From Candidatus Melainabacteria bacterium (GTDB taxonomy: Bacteria; Cyanobacteriota; Vampirovibrionia; 2-02-FULL-35-15), in contig JAHFBF010000004.1 of assembly GCA_023250195.1 (NCBI GenBank), positions 131,675 to 195,674 on the forward strand: a stretch of DNA of 64,000 nt, given 5' to 3'. The first letter of the stretch is position 1; each line of letters opens with the position of its first letter. A program made the translations under genes and the position numbers. This document shows, one piece after another, positions 42,618 through 51,451 of the stretch. Below the pieces are notes generated by a model, which was given only the letters and a program-made list of their open reading frames with translations, did no database searches and had not been told where the DNA came from.

Positions 42618-43787
42618 ATGAAAGAACAAAATTTTGATTCAAATTCAAATTTAAATAGTTCACTTGCAAGAATAAAAGTTTTTGGTGTTGGAGGTGCGGG
42701 CTGCAATGCTGTAAACAGAATGATTGAAGCAAATTTAATCAATGTTGAATTTTGGGCAATTAACACAGATGCTCAGGCACTTCAATTATGTTCTGCTCCA
42801 AATAAAATTCAAATTGGAACCAAGTTAACAAAAGGACTTGGAGCTGGTGGTAATCCTACTATTGGATTAAAAGCTGCTGAAGAAAGTCGGGATGAGCTTG
42901 CAGTTGCACTTGAAGGTTCAGATATGGTTTTTATAACCTGTGGTATGGGTGGTGGAACAGGGACAGGAGCTGCTTCTATTGTTGCTGAAGTAGCGAGAGA
43001 TTTAGGAGCACTTACCGTTGGAGTTTGCACAGAGCCATTTACATTTGAAGGCAGAAGAAGAATTAATCAGGCAGAGCAAGGCATGGAAGCCCTAAAACAA
43101 AAAGTTGATGCATTGATTGCAATTCCAAACAACAAGCTGCTTCAGGTAATTGAAAGAAGGACTACAGTACATGAGGCATTTAAACAGGCAGATGATGTTT
43201 TACTTCAGGGGGTACAGGGAATCTCTGACATAATAACTATTCCGGGATTAATTAATGTAGATTTCGCTGATGTGAAAAATATTATGAGTTCAGCAGGCTC
43301 AGCATTAATGGGAATTGGTAGAGCAACCGGTGAAGGAAGAGCTACAGAAGCTGCCAGAAAAGCAATTGAAAGCCCATTGCTCAAGACTACTATTAATGGT
43401 GCTTCCGGAATTATATTTAATGTAACCGGTGGTCCAGATCTCACACTTCATGAAGTTCATGAATCAGCAGGTCTTGTATATGAACTTGCACAGGATGATG
43501 CCAATATTATTATTGGTGCGGTAATTGATCCTAAGTTTCAGAGCGAAGTCCAGATAACGGTTATAGCTACTGGCTTTTCAATGTTGGAACAAACTTCTGA
43601 AAAACAAAAAGCTCAGTCAAAAGAATTTACAAAAGAATTCTTTGGTACGGTAGGAGCAAATGATAAAAAAGAAGAAAAACTGGTTGAAGCTAAATCAACA
43701 AGAACAATTGTTGATGACAAAGTAAAAAGAATGGCTTCAGATACGCATATCCTTGATATTCCTGAGTTTTTAAGAGGCAAGAGATAA
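42618..43787 (+). CDS. ftsZ: Cell division protein FtsZ
   Basis: FtsZ is the tubulin-like GTPase of the division ring. The 389-residue product has [25 protein letters not shown], the tubulin signature [15 protein letters not shown] and NNKL, and the T7 loop [12 protein letters not shown]. The C-terminus after residue 330 is a Lys/Glu-rich linker ending in [13 protein letters not shown], the conserved tip that binds membrane tethers. A GAGGAAG ribosome site precedes the ATG. The gene is not in a dcw cluster; bioD follows 3 bases downstream. Confidence 0.97.
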   Translation: MKEQNFDSNSNLNSSLARIKVFGVGGAGCNAVNRMIEANLINVEFWAINTDAQALQLCSAPNKIQIGTKLTKGLGAGGNPTIGLKAAEESRDELAVALEGSDMVFITCGMGGGTGTGAASIVAEVARDLGALTVGVCTEPFTFEGRRRINQAEQGMEALKQKVDALIAIPNNKLLQVIERRTTVHEAFKQADDVLLQGVQGISDIITIPGLINVDFADVKNIMSSAGSALMGIGRATGEGRATEAARKAIESPLLKTTINGASGIIFNVTGGPDLTLHEVHESAGLVYELAQDDANIIIGAVIDPKFQSEVQITVIATGFSMLEQTSEKQKAQSKEFTKEFFGTVGANDKKEEKLVEAKSTRTIVDDKVKRMASDTHILDIPEFLRGKR

Positions 43788-43790
43788 TTT

Positions 43791-44528
43791 TTGTTCTCAG
43801 CCTCAACACTTTTTATAACTGGCACAGACACAGGTGTTGGTAAAAGTCTTTTTTCAGCAATACTTGCTCTCTCTTTTTTTAATCAAGGTAAAAAAGTTTG
43901 TATTTCAAAACCTATTCAAACAGGGTCTCCAAAAGATACTGATCTTTTGGCTGAGTTAACAGGAAATAAAATCCCAAATTTTAATACTTATAGTTTTTCA
44001 CTTCCTGCAGCACCAGTAGTTTCAGCAAAACAGGAAAATAAAGAAATTAGCATTGAAAAAATTATTTCTGATATTAAATCACTTGAAGAAAAATATGATT
44101 GTGTAATTGTTGAAGGGATTGGCGGAATTGCAGTGCCAATTACAGAGATCAGAGATCAGAGATCAGAGATCAGAGAGAATTCCCATCTCCCATCTCCCAT
44201 CTCCCATCTCTATTTAGTGGCTGATTTAATTAAAGATTTAAACTATCCTGTAGTCATTGTGGCTAGCCCATTGTTAGGGACTCTTAACCACTCAGTCTTA
44301 ACCATTGAGTTTGCAAAACAAAAAAGATTAAATATTTTAGGCTTTGTAATCTCTGGTTATAATGAGGTTTCCAGCGATCCAGTTATAAAAACCTCACCCG
44401 ATGTAATTTCTGAAATAACTAAGATTAAATGTTTAATGAAAGTTCCAATGGTTAAGAAAATGAGTTTTGAGTCAATTAATTTGATTTCTAAGTCCATTGC
44501 TTTTGAAGAAATAAATGTGTTAACATAA
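43791..44528 (+). CDS. bioD: Dethiobiotin synthetase
   Basis: BioD closes the ureido ring of dethiobiotin from DAPA, CO2 and ATP. The 245-residue product has LFITGTDTGVGKSLFSAIL (P-loop), KPIQTG, the VEGIGGIAVPI segment and the later VVASPLLGTLNHSVLT. Between AVPIT and LVADLI lies an insertion EIRDQRSEIRENSHLPSPI, encoded by a family E element (44144-44211). Without it the protein would be the usual ~220 residues. The start is a TTG at 43791, three bases after ftsZ; no ATG gives a complete P-loop. With bioY in the window, biotin synthesis and uptake are both represented. Confidence 0.92.
   Translation: MFSASTLFITGTDTGVGKSLFSAILALSFFNQGKKVCISKPIQTGSPKDTDLLAELTGNKIPNFNTYSFSLPAAPVVSAKQENKEISIEKIISDIKSLEEKYDCVIVEGIGGIAVPITEIRDQRSEIRENSHLPSPISHLYLVADLIKDLNYPVVIVASPLLGTLNHSVLTIEFAKQKRLNILGFVISGYNEVSSDPVIKTSPDVISEITKIKCLMKVPMVKKMSFESINLISKSIAFEEINVLT
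44144..44211. repeat. Family E element in bioD
   Basis: Four direct copies of AGAGATC face four copies of CCATCTC across AGAGAATTCC, giving a long inverted repeat of ~68 bp. It encodes RDQRSEIRENSHLPSPISHL, the same frame as the elements in ruvA and pgk. Confidence 0.9.
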
Positions 44529-44554
44529 AACCAAGTCTAGAAATTATTGAACAA

Positions 44555-44586
44555 CTTACTAACAAAACTTGTTAGTAGGGTTTTTT
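44555..44586 (+). terminator. Rho-independent terminator after bioD
   Basis: CTTACTAACA, the loop AAACT and TGTTAGTAGG form a ten-pair stem followed by TTTTTT. It separates bioD from the small gene at 44598, whose ribosome site AGGAG follows at once; it might also act as an attenuator for that gene. Confidence 0.75.
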
Positions 44587-44597
44587 AGGAGAAATTT

Positions 44598-44894
44598 ATG
44601 AATGTTGCACAAACTTCTTTAGTTGGTTCATCTGCATATAAGCTTTATAAAGTATTACTTGAACAGGGTGTAGATACCTCTGAAATTGATGGTCAAACAG
44701 CTTTAGTTAAGGTTGTAGATAGTAATCGTGGAGTTAGGGATTATGTTAAAGGTGCAACTGGTTGGAGTGCACTTCTAATGAACCCTCTTTATAGAGATAC
44801 CGTAGAACTAATAAAACAAATAAATGAAACTACAGCTGATGAAACAGTAGAAAGTTCTTTACAAGCCCCAGCCTATGATAAAAATAATAATTAA
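44598..44894 (+). CDS. Small protein with ankyrin-like segment
   Basis: The 98-residue protein follows a strong AGGAG ribosome site. It contains AYKLYKVLLEQGVDTSEIDGQTALVKVV, which resembles one ankyrin repeat (helix, turn, G-x-TAL). The second half has GWSALLMNPLYRDTVELIKQ, perhaps a second, degenerate repeat. The end is disordered (AYDKNNN). No signal peptide. Ankyrin repeats mediate protein contacts; a partner cannot be named. It converges on the arginase-family gene with no gap. Confidence 0.55.
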   Translation: MNVAQTSLVGSSAYKLYKVLLEQGVDTSEIDGQTALVKVVDSNRGVRDYVKGATGWSALLMNPLYRDTVELIKQINETTADETVESSLQAPAYDKNNN

Positions 44895-45818
44895 TTAAGA
44901 TTGAACGAGTTGAGATGATTCCTCTTCCTCAAATGCTCCTAACTCTCGTGCAAAAGAATAACCAATAGCTTTATAAATTAATTTTGCTGCTGTAAGATCC
45001 GGGGCATTCAAGTTAGCTGTGGGAGCCAGCTCTACAAAATCCATTCCAACTATTTCTTTAAAAGCGCAAATATTTCTTATAATGTCACAAGCCTGCTCGA
45101 AACTAAATCCTCCTGGTTCTGGAATCGAGGTGGATGGCATTATTCCCGAATCAAGAGCATTGAAATTGAAACTTAGATAAACATTCTTTGAAAGATTGGT
45201 TAAAATATCAGCTATGTTCCAACGGTTTTTATCCCTACTAAAGTAGATTTCTATGTTTGGATCGTTTGTCTCAAGCCAGTTAGCTTCTTCATTTGAAAGG
45301 GATCTGATTCCAACCTGAGTAATTTTTAGCTCGGGCATTATTTCAGTTATTCTTTTAAACACACATTCGGTACTAAATTTATTTTCTAACATTGTAGATT
45401 TTAAATTACACCTTGCGCCAAAATGCAGGATTGAAACATCAGGAAAAAGATCATAAATAGCTTTCATTGAACCATATGTAATAGAATGCTCACCGCCAAT
45501 AATAATAGGCATAGAGCCATTTATAACAGCATCTCTTACTGTCTGCTCAATTTCAATAAATGGTTGTTTTGATTTATTGCTTACAAATTCACAAGCGACA
45601 AAATTTGAAGTGTTTATTCCAATCTTTGAAACATCTGTCCAGAGTTCTTCATCAAATGAATCTAAATGTTTGCTTGCATTTAAAATTGCCTGAGGTGCGT
45701 TTTTTGTTCCTTTTACATATGAAGTTGTATATTCATAAGGTACTGGAATAATTAAAACCTTTGGATCATCTGCTTGTTCGAAATCTCCAAAACAATTTGT
45801 TTCAACTATAATCCCCAT
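44895..45818 (-). CDS. Arginase/agmatinase-family protein lacking metal ligands
   Basis: The 307-residue protein has the ureohydrolase fold and several family landmarks: PVPYEYTTSYVKGTKNAPQAIL, IGGEHSITYG and SIPEPGGFSFEQA. But the metal-binding DAHxD motif reads HFGARCN, and the SxDxD motif reads SFNFN. Four acidic or His ligands of the dimanganese centre are thus replaced, and only the GGEHS His remains. I expect no urea hydrolysis; it may be a regulatory or structural relative, or use different chemistry. It is divergent from the cupin gene, with 42 bases between the starts. Confidence 0.82.
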   Translation of the reverse strand: MGIIVETNCFGDFEQADDPKVLIIPVPYEYTTSYVKGTKNAPQAILNASKHLDSFDEELWTDVSKIGINTSNFVACEFVSNKSKQPFIEIEQTVRDAVINGSMPIIIGGEHSITYGSMKAIYDLFPDVSILHFGARCNLKSTMLENKFSTECVFKRITEIMPELKITQVGIRSLSNEEANWLETNDPNIEIYFSRDKNRWNIADILTNLSKNVYLSFNFNALDSGIMPSTSIPEPGGFSFEQACDIIRNICAFKEIVGMDFVELAPTANLNAPDLTAAKLIYKAIGYSFARELGAFEEEESSQLVQS

Positions 45819-45860
45819 AGCTATAAATTATACCTTTATAATACTATTAAGGAAATAGAC

Positions 45861-46169
45861 ATGAAATTGAAAGAATTAAAGATAGTTCCTACCAGGGGAA
45901 AAACAAAAGAAGAACTGCAAAATGAACTAAAAGAAGAAGGTTTTAGTTTTTATGAATGGTCAGATTCTCCGGGAGTTTATTACTCTCCACATCATCATGA
46001 ATATGACGAGTGTATCTGTGTAATTAGTGGTCAGATGACGTTTATTGTTGATAAGAAAGAATATGAGCTTGCACCAGGTAAAAAACTTTATTTGCCAGCT
46101 TTTACATCACATGAATCAAAAAATAAGCAACAAGAAAAAGTTACCTATTTAATTGGTGAAATGAAATGA
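45861..46169 (+). CDS. Small cupin-domain protein
   Basis: The 102-residue protein is a single cupin barrel: the metal motif GVYYSPHHHEYDECICVISGQM (HHH...E) and the second motif with PAFTSHES (PxxxxH). Such cupins bind a metal ion and often a small molecule. I start at MKLKELKIVPTRG (45861), with AAGGA eight bases before it; the longer frame from 45774 crosses the divergent promoter region. It overlaps recG by four bases (ATGA). Confidence 0.85.
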   Translation: MKLKELKIVPTRGKTKEELQNELKEEGFSFYEWSDSPGVYYSPHHHEYDECICVISGQMTFIVDKKEYELAPGKKLYLPAFTSHESKNKQQEKVTYLIGEMK

Positions 46170-48619
46170 GTGCAGCAGTTCAGGAAAAACTAAAAATATT
46201 ACAAAGTGCAATTAATTATGAAATTGATCAACATTATGTAAATGCAAAGGGCAAAAAAACAACTTTTTCAAATTTTATAATCCAGAATACTAAACTGTTG
46301 GCATATGAGTTAGATGGTCGTAGAGGCGAGGGAACCTCGCCTCTACTAAAATCCCTAATTGGTTTATTTTATGCTTATCCTGTTCAAGACATTACTACAA
46401 GGATGTATACCATTCATAAAGCGCAGGAAATCTTAAAAGAAATATCAGATAAAAATAAAAAATCAATTGCAGAGATTTCTCAGCGTATTGTCTCTGCACC
46501 ACCAAAGGTGTTTGAAAAGAATTTAAGAAAAATTGATGTTAAATATGTTAAAGGGGTAGGCCCTAAAATGTCTCAAGTATTAAACAGGCTTGGAGTCGTT
46601 TCTGTAAATGATTTATTCCAGTACTACCCGCGAACTTATATTGATTACCAGAAACAGCTTCCAATAAAGGACTTGAGACTTAATGACAGCGTTACTATCT
46701 GTGGAACAATCAAATCTACAGGAGCATATAATCCTCCAAGAAGAAAGGATTTAACAGTTTTTACCATAACGATTCAGGATGGCACAGGAAAAATTAATAT
46801 TACAAAGTTTATTGCCGGTAAGTTTGGCAGAATAATTCAGGTTCAATATAAAAAACAATATCCTGTGGGGGCAAAGGTTATTTGTTCTGGTACGGTTTCA
46901 TTTGACAAATATTCAAAATCTTTTTCACTTGCAAATGCAGCTATAGAAGTTGTAAGTAAAGATAGTTCTGAAAATGAAAGTTTAAACACTTCACGGATTG
47001 TGCCTGTTTATGCTCTAACTGAAGGAGTCACGCAGGAATTTATCAGAAGAATTATTTCAAATGGATTTAAATCTTATGTAAGTTTAGTTCAGGAGACTTT
47101 GCCCAAAAAAATTATAAAAGAAGAAAAACTTCTTGATTTAAAAACAAGTTTATCTCAGGTTCACTTTCCCGAGAGTCAAGAATTGTGTGCATTTGCAAGA
47201 AATAGAATCGTTTTTGAAGAATTCTTTCTTATGCAATTACAGCTAGCGTACAGGCGAAGGTTAATTGATAAAAATAGAAGAGGTCTTTGTCTTGTGGAAA
47301 AAGAAGGAGGACTTTTAAAAAAGTTAGTTAAGTCGCTGCCTTTTGAATTAACTGGTGCCCAAAAAAGAGTTTTTAATGAGATTAAATCAGATCTTATGAC
47401 TACAAATCCCATGCATAGGCTTTTACAAGGTGATGTAGGGAGCGGAAAAACAATTGTTGCATTAATGGCTCTTTTATTTGCTCTTGAAAATGGTTATCAG
47501 GTTGCTCTTATGGCTCCTACTGAAATCCTTGTTAATCAGCATGTAAGGAAATCTCGGGAATATTTGAACCCGTTAGGAATTGAAGTCTCCATTTTGACAG
47601 GAAGTACCTCAAATAAATTAAAAAAAGAAATTTATCAGGGCTTATCAAATGGGCAGATAAAAATAGTTGTTGGCACTCATGCATTAATTCAGGATGATGT
47701 TCAGTTTGCAAATCTTGGACTTGTAGTTATAGATGAACAACACAGGTTTGGAGTAAAACAAAGAGATGCCCTTTTACAAAAAGGAAAAAATGTAGAGAGA
47801 TTATTTATGACTGCTACACCTATTCCAAGAACTCTTGCTTTAGCTCTTCATGGCGATCTGGAACTCTCTGAAATTGATGAACTGCCTAAGGGCCGTATTC
47901 CTATTAAAACGTCAATAGTACAACCTTGGCAAAGACAAAAAGCATTTGATTTAATTTGTGGAGAAGTTGCAAAGGGCAGACAGGGATATATTGTTTTTCC
48001 TTTAATCGATGAATCAGAAAAGTTATCTGCCAAGGCGGCAGCTATAGAATTTGAAGAATTATCTAAAACAGTCTTTAAAGAATTAAAAGTTGGACTTATG
48101 CATGGAGAGCTGCCTTTAGTTGAAAAAGAAAGAGTTATGCAGGCATTTATCAAGAATGAAATTAATGTTCTTGTTACTACGACAGTAATTGAAGTTGGTG
48201 TTGATGTACAAAATGCAACCGCAATGATGATCGAAAATGCTGAACGGTTTGGTTTATCTCAGCTCCATCAGTTAAGAGGACGTGTTGGGAGAGGTGGGGA
48301 TCAGGCATATTGTCTTTTAGCTCCGCAGAGTTATTCTGATGAAGCTATGACGAGACTTAGCATTATGACTAAGACCAATGATGGATTTATTATTTCTCAG
48401 GAAGATTTAAAAATCAGGGGGCCAGGAGAATTCTTAGGTACCAAACAAAGTGGTTTGCCTGATTTAAAGCTTGCAGATTTGATTCTTGATGCTGAAATTT
48501 TAGACTTAGCCAGAAAAAAGGCAATTCAAATTATTAAAGAAGACCAGGAATTAGATGATTATCCTGAATTAAGGCAGCTAATTTCCGAGAAATCTGAGGC
48601 TTATGTTAGTGCAGGATAA
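46166..48619 (+). CDS. recG: ATP-dependent DNA helicase RecG
   Basis: RecG remodels stalled replication forks. The 817-residue product has the wedge OB domain (KYVKGVGPKMSQVLNRLGVVSVNDLFQYYPRTYIDY, TICGTIKSTG), Walker A LLQGDVGSGKTIVALMALL, DEQH VVIDEQHRFGVKQRD, motif III MTATPIPRTLALALHGDLEL, motif VI QLRGRVGRGGDQAYCLL and the TRG-like tail. A ~120-residue N-terminal region precedes the wedge, as in cyanobacterial and plant RecG. In it a family A palindrome (46320-46346) encodes GRRGEGTSPLL. Confidence 0.95.
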   Translation: MSAAVQEKLKILQSAINYEIDQHYVNAKGKKTTFSNFIIQNTKLLAYELDGRRGEGTSPLLKSLIGLFYAYPVQDITTRMYTIHKAQEILKEISDKNKKSIAEISQRIVSAPPKVFEKNLRKIDVKYVKGVGPKMSQVLNRLGVVSVNDLFQYYPRTYIDYQKQLPIKDLRLNDSVTICGTIKSTGAYNPPRRKDLTVFTITIQDGTGKINITKFIAGKFGRIIQVQYKKQYPVGAKVICSGTVSFDKYSKSFSLANAAIEVVSKDSSENESLNTSRIVPVYALTEGVTQEFIRRIISNGFKSYVSLVQETLPKKIIKEEKLLDLKTSLSQVHFPESQELCAFARNRIVFEEFFLMQLQLAYRRRLIDKNRRGLCLVEKEGGLLKKLVKSLPFELTGAQKRVFNEIKSDLMTTNPMHRLLQGDVGSGKTIVALMALLFALENGYQVALMAPTEILVNQHVRKSREYLNPLGIEVSILTGSTSNKLKKEIYQGLSNGQIKIVVGTHALIQDDVQFANLGLVVIDEQHRFGVKQRDALLQKGKNVERLFMTATPIPRTLALALHGDLELSEIDELPKGRIPIKTSIVQPWQRQKAFDLICGEVAKGRQGYIVFPLIDESEKLSAKAAAIEFEELSKTVFKELKVGLMHGELPLVEKERVMQAFIKNEINVLVTTTVIEVGVDVQNATAMMIENAERFGLSQLHQLRGRVGRGGDQAYCLLAPQSYSDEAMTRLSIMTKTNDGFIISQEDLKIRGPGEFLGTKQSGLPDLKLADLILDAEILDLARKKAIQIIKEDQELDDYPELRQLISEKSEAYVSAG
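46320..46346. repeat. Family A palindrome in recG
   Basis: Twelve-base perfect arms GTAGAGGCGAGG/CCTCGCCTCTAC with a GAA loop. It is in frame in the N-terminal extension of RecG, read one register off most other coding copies (CGT AGA GGC rather than GTA GAG). Confidence 0.9.
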
Positions 48620-48633
48620 AACAATAATCCTTG

Positions 48634-48744
48634 TGTCATTCTGAGGAGCGTTAGCGACGAAGAATCTCACAAAAACGTTATCGGTCAGCAGAGATTTCTT
48701 CACGGAGTTTATCCTGAGCAAGGCGAATGGATTCAGAATGACAT
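48634..48744. repeat. Family D inverted repeat, copy 3
   Basis: About 110 bp with ends TGTCATTCTGAGG and ATTCAGAATGACA. The interior has AAGAATCTC...AGAGATTTCTT and CGGAGTTTATCCTGAGCAAG. It lies between recG and the histidine kinase gene. Confidence 0.85.
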
Positions 48745-48847
48745 GAAAATGTTAAATTAATTTTCTGGAATGGTATAAGATTTTATATACTCAATGACAC
48801 TTTTATATAAGAATCCGTCTACTCTAAAGAATTGAAAATTAAAAACC

Positions 48848-49810
48848 ATGCCTGAGACACAAGAAACCTTTGAATTTTTAAAAAATTATATTGATGAATT
48901 TCCAATTGGCTTATTGCTTTTTAATTCTAAAAAAGAATTAATTTCCTGGAATAAATATGTTCTTTCCCTTTTGGAAATCACCAATGAAGATTTAAAAAAA
49001 AGAAATTTTGCCCGACTTGAAAATCAGATAGATGAAATTTTAAATGTAGCTGAAATGAGTGAAAGAGATTTAATAGGATTACCCAATCCGGTTAAATTAA
49101 AAAAGATTATTACAGGGGACGGTAGTATTCTTCTTCTTGCTTCTGAAACTTTTCAGGAAACTGTAGGAGAAATGAGTCATGAGCTAAGACGGCCAATTAC
49201 AAATATAAAAACACTTACTGAAAGTTTATTACTTGGAGCAAAAAATGATCCTGAAATGGCTCAAAAGTTTTTAGAGCAGATTAATGGGGAAGTAGATAGA
49301 CTGACAAAACTTGTTAATGCTCTTTTGAATATAAGTAAAATTAAATCTGGAAAGCTTTCACAGGCAAAGAAAAAGATAAATTTAAAATCTAAAGCAGATG
49401 AATCGATTAAATTACTTCAACCTATTGCAGATAAAAATAAAACAAAAATTACAAATGAGATTCCTGACGAATATCAAATCTTTGCAGATCCGGAACAGAT
49501 CGAGCATGTCATCCAGAATTTGATTGAAAATGCAATTAAATATAGTCCAGAAGGATCAAGTATTTTTATAAGGCCTGGGCCCAGTACTGGTAGTTTTAAA
49601 ATTGATGATACAGGGATAGGGATAGCCCCTAATGAAATCTCAAAAATCTTTGAAAGATTTTATAGAGTTGACCGCACAAGAGCAAAAGGAAGCTCGGGGT
49701 TAGGTCTATCAATTGTTAAGAATGTTATTGACTTACATGGTGGAAAAATAGACGTTAAATCTGAGCCTGGAAAGGGTTCTAGCTTTATTATTTACTTGCC
49801 GATTGACTAA
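48848..49810 (+). CDS. Soluble sensor histidine kinase (PAS-like, HisKA, HATPase)
   Basis: The 320-residue kinase has no membrane span. Residues 10-100 look like a PAS sensor domain (FPIGLLLFNSKKELISWNKYVLSLL). The phospho-His is His111 in GEMSHELRRPITN, and the ATPase domain has the N box LIENAIKYSPEG, the G1 box DDTGIGIAP, the F box FERFYRVD and the G2 box GSSGLGLSIV. It senses a cytosolic signal. The response-regulator gene follows about 105 bases downstream and is its likely partner. Confidence 0.92.
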   Translation: MPETQETFEFLKNYIDEFPIGLLLFNSKKELISWNKYVLSLLEITNEDLKKRNFARLENQIDEILNVAEMSERDLIGLPNPVKLKKIITGDGSILLLASETFQETVGEMSHELRRPITNIKTLTESLLLGAKNDPEMAQKFLEQINGEVDRLTKLVNALLNISKIKSGKLSQAKKKINLKSKADESIKLLQPIADKNKTKITNEIPDEYQIFADPEQIEHVIQNLIENAIKYSPEGSSIFIRPGPSTGSFKIDDTGIGIAPNEISKIFERFYRVDRTRAKGSSGLGLSIVKNVIDLHGGKIDVKSEPGKGSSFIIYLPID

Positions 49811-49834
49811 GTGTTGGTTAAGAAATAGGATTAA

Positions 49835-49876
49835 GGTAGGTTTATCTTAATCTAGATTATGGTAAGTTAATCTTAT
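49835..49876 (+). promoter_or_regulatory. Direct repeats upstream of the response regulator
   Basis: GGTAGGTTTATCTTAA (49835) and GGTAAGTTAATCTTAT (49861) are two imperfect direct copies 26 bases apart. OmpR-class regulators bind direct repeats, so autoregulation is plausible. There is no proof, and the spacing is a little over two helix turns. Confidence 0.4.
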
Positions 49877-49916
49877 AAAGACTTTTCTTAAAGTTATTTT
49901 AAAAAAGGGGACAAAA

Positions 49917-50603
49917 ATGCCAAACAAAATTTTATTAGTTGATGATGAAGTAAACCTAATTGATCCAATTGCTTATAACTTAAAGCAAAAAGGATATGAC
50001 ACTATAACGACTTATGATGGAAAAACGGCTCTTGAAGCTTTTAGAAGAGAGCAACCTGATTTAATAATTTTGGACTGGACACTTCCTGACTTACAGGGTG
50101 TAGATATACTTAAGCAAGTTCGTGAGGAACAAGATTTTACTCCTGTAATTATGCTTACAGGAAGAACTGCAAAAGAAGATATTGTTGAGGGGCTTACTGC
50201 CGGTGCAGATGACTATGTAACTAAGCCTTTTACATGGGAAGAACTTCTTGCAAGAATTAGTTCTGTTTTAAGACGTGCACAACAGGTTTCGCAGTCACCG
50301 GGCAAGAGACTCAGATTTGGTGACATTATTATGGATACTGCATCACACCGTGTATGGCTTGCAGATAAAGAACTTTCACTTTCACCAAGAGAGTATGCGC
50401 TTTTAGAAATCTTTATGAATAATCCACGAAGAGTTTATTCAAGAGATGATCTTATTGAACGAGTCTGGGGTCTTGATTATGATGGAGATACAAAGACAGT
50501 GGATGTTCATATTTGCTGGCTGCGTCAAAAAATCGAAGAAGATGCTGCAAGACCAAAAATGTTACAAACAGTTAGAGGGTTTGGATATAGATTGGGTGGG
50601 TAA
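49917..50603 (+). CDS. OmpR/PhoB-class response regulator
   Basis: The 228-residue protein has a receiver domain with Asp53 in LIILDWTLPDLQG and Lys103 in YVTKPFTWEELL, and a winged-helix domain (FGDIIMDTASHRVW, LSPREYALLEIFMNNPRRVYSRDDLIERVWG, QTVRGFGYRLGG). AAGGGG lies ten bases before the ATG. It is downstream of the soluble histidine kinase. The pheA gene starts five bases after the stop, so the regulator may share a transcript with it. Confidence 0.93.
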   Translation: MPNKILLVDDEVNLIDPIAYNLKQKGYDTITTYDGKTALEAFRREQPDLIILDWTLPDLQGVDILKQVREEQDFTPVIMLTGRTAKEDIVEGLTAGADDYVTKPFTWEELLARISSVLRRAQQVSQSPGKRLRFGDIIMDTASHRVWLADKELSLSPREYALLEIFMNNPRRVYSRDDLIERVWGLDYDGDTKTVDVHICWLRQKIEEDAARPKMLQTVRGFGYRLGG

Positions 50604-50608
50604 TCCCA

Positions 50609-51451
50609 ATGATTGGATATCTTGGCCCTGAAGGCTCGTTTACACATCAGGCATTATCTGTTTATTTAGAAAAAGTAAAAAAGAAAGAAGAGATACTTTC
50701 GTTCCAGACGATTAGTCAGGTAATTGATTCGGTGAATTCTGGAAAAGTTCAGATGGGAATTGTACCTGTTGAAAATTCTATTGAAGGTTCTGTTGGTGAA
50801 ACACTGGATCAGTTGATTAGAGCTTCTCAAAAAGTAACTATAAACCATGAAGTAGTTATTCCAATAGAACATTGCCTTATTACAAGAATAAAAAATTTAA
50901 ATGATGTTAAAAAAGTAATTGCTCATACGCAAGCTTTAAGTCAATGCCAGAATTATTTAAAGAGATTTTTACCTGATGCAGAATTAGAACCGACTACCAG
51001 TAACTCTTTAGCTGTAAAAATAGTAAGCGAATCGAATAATGGGTTTGCAGCAATAGGTCCAAAGATGGCTGCAGAGATTTATAAAGTCCCAGTTTTTGAA
51101 GCTGGAATAAATGATGAAAAAGAAAACTTTACCAGATTTGTTTTGATAGGGACTGAAACTATGCCACCAAGTGGAAAAGATAAAACGACAATTGCCTTTG
51201 GAGTACCTTATGATAAACCTGGGACATTAGTAGGAGTTCTCAATTCTTTTGCTGCTGAAAAAGTAAATCTTTCCAGAATTGAATCTCGTCCATCCAGAAA
51301 AGCACTTGGGGAATATATTTTTTATGTGGATTTAGAAGCACATAGAGAAGATCAAGCATTAAAAAGGGCACTTAGTGAGGTTGCTCATGAGTTTAGCTTC
51401 TATCGTTGGTTAGGAAGTTATCCTCGCTGGAGTTCTAAGAACCAAGAATAA
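50609..51451 (+). CDS. pheA: Prephenate dehydratase
   Basis: The 280-residue protein has the dehydratase domain (GYLGPEGSFTHQA, MGIVPVENSIEGSV, FTRFVLIG) and a C-terminal ACT domain for phenylalanine feedback (KTTIAFGVPYDKPGTLVGVLNSFA, RIESRPSRKALGEYIFYVDLE with the ESRP motif). It converts prephenate to phenylpyruvate. There is no chorismate mutase domain. It overlaps the convergent small gene at 51435 by 17 bases. A 2-oxoacid decarboxylase in the window (31672) might act on related products, but that link is speculative. Confidence 0.94.
   Translation: MIGYLGPEGSFTHQALSVYLEKVKKKEEILSFQTISQVIDSVNSGKVQMGIVPVENSIEGSVGETLDQLIRASQKVTINHEVVIPIEHCLITRIKNLNDVKKVIAHTQALSQCQNYLKRFLPDAELEPTTSNSLAVKIVSESNNGFAAIGPKMAAEIYKVPVFEAGINDEKENFTRFVLIGTETMPPSGKDKTTIAFGVPYDKPGTLVGVLNSFAAEKVNLSRIESRPSRKALGEYIFYVDLEAHREDQALKRALSEVAHEFSFYRWLGSYPRWSSKNQE

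Noticed and set aside
44144-44211. Family E element as a CRISPR-like or tandem-repeat array
   Set aside because: The units are 7-9 bases with no spacers; it is an inverted repeat of short units within bioD.
49570-49595. CTGGGCCCAG palindrome in the histidine kinase gene as a family A copy
   Set aside because: It is only ten bases, lacks the GTAGAG ends and the kinase has normal length there.
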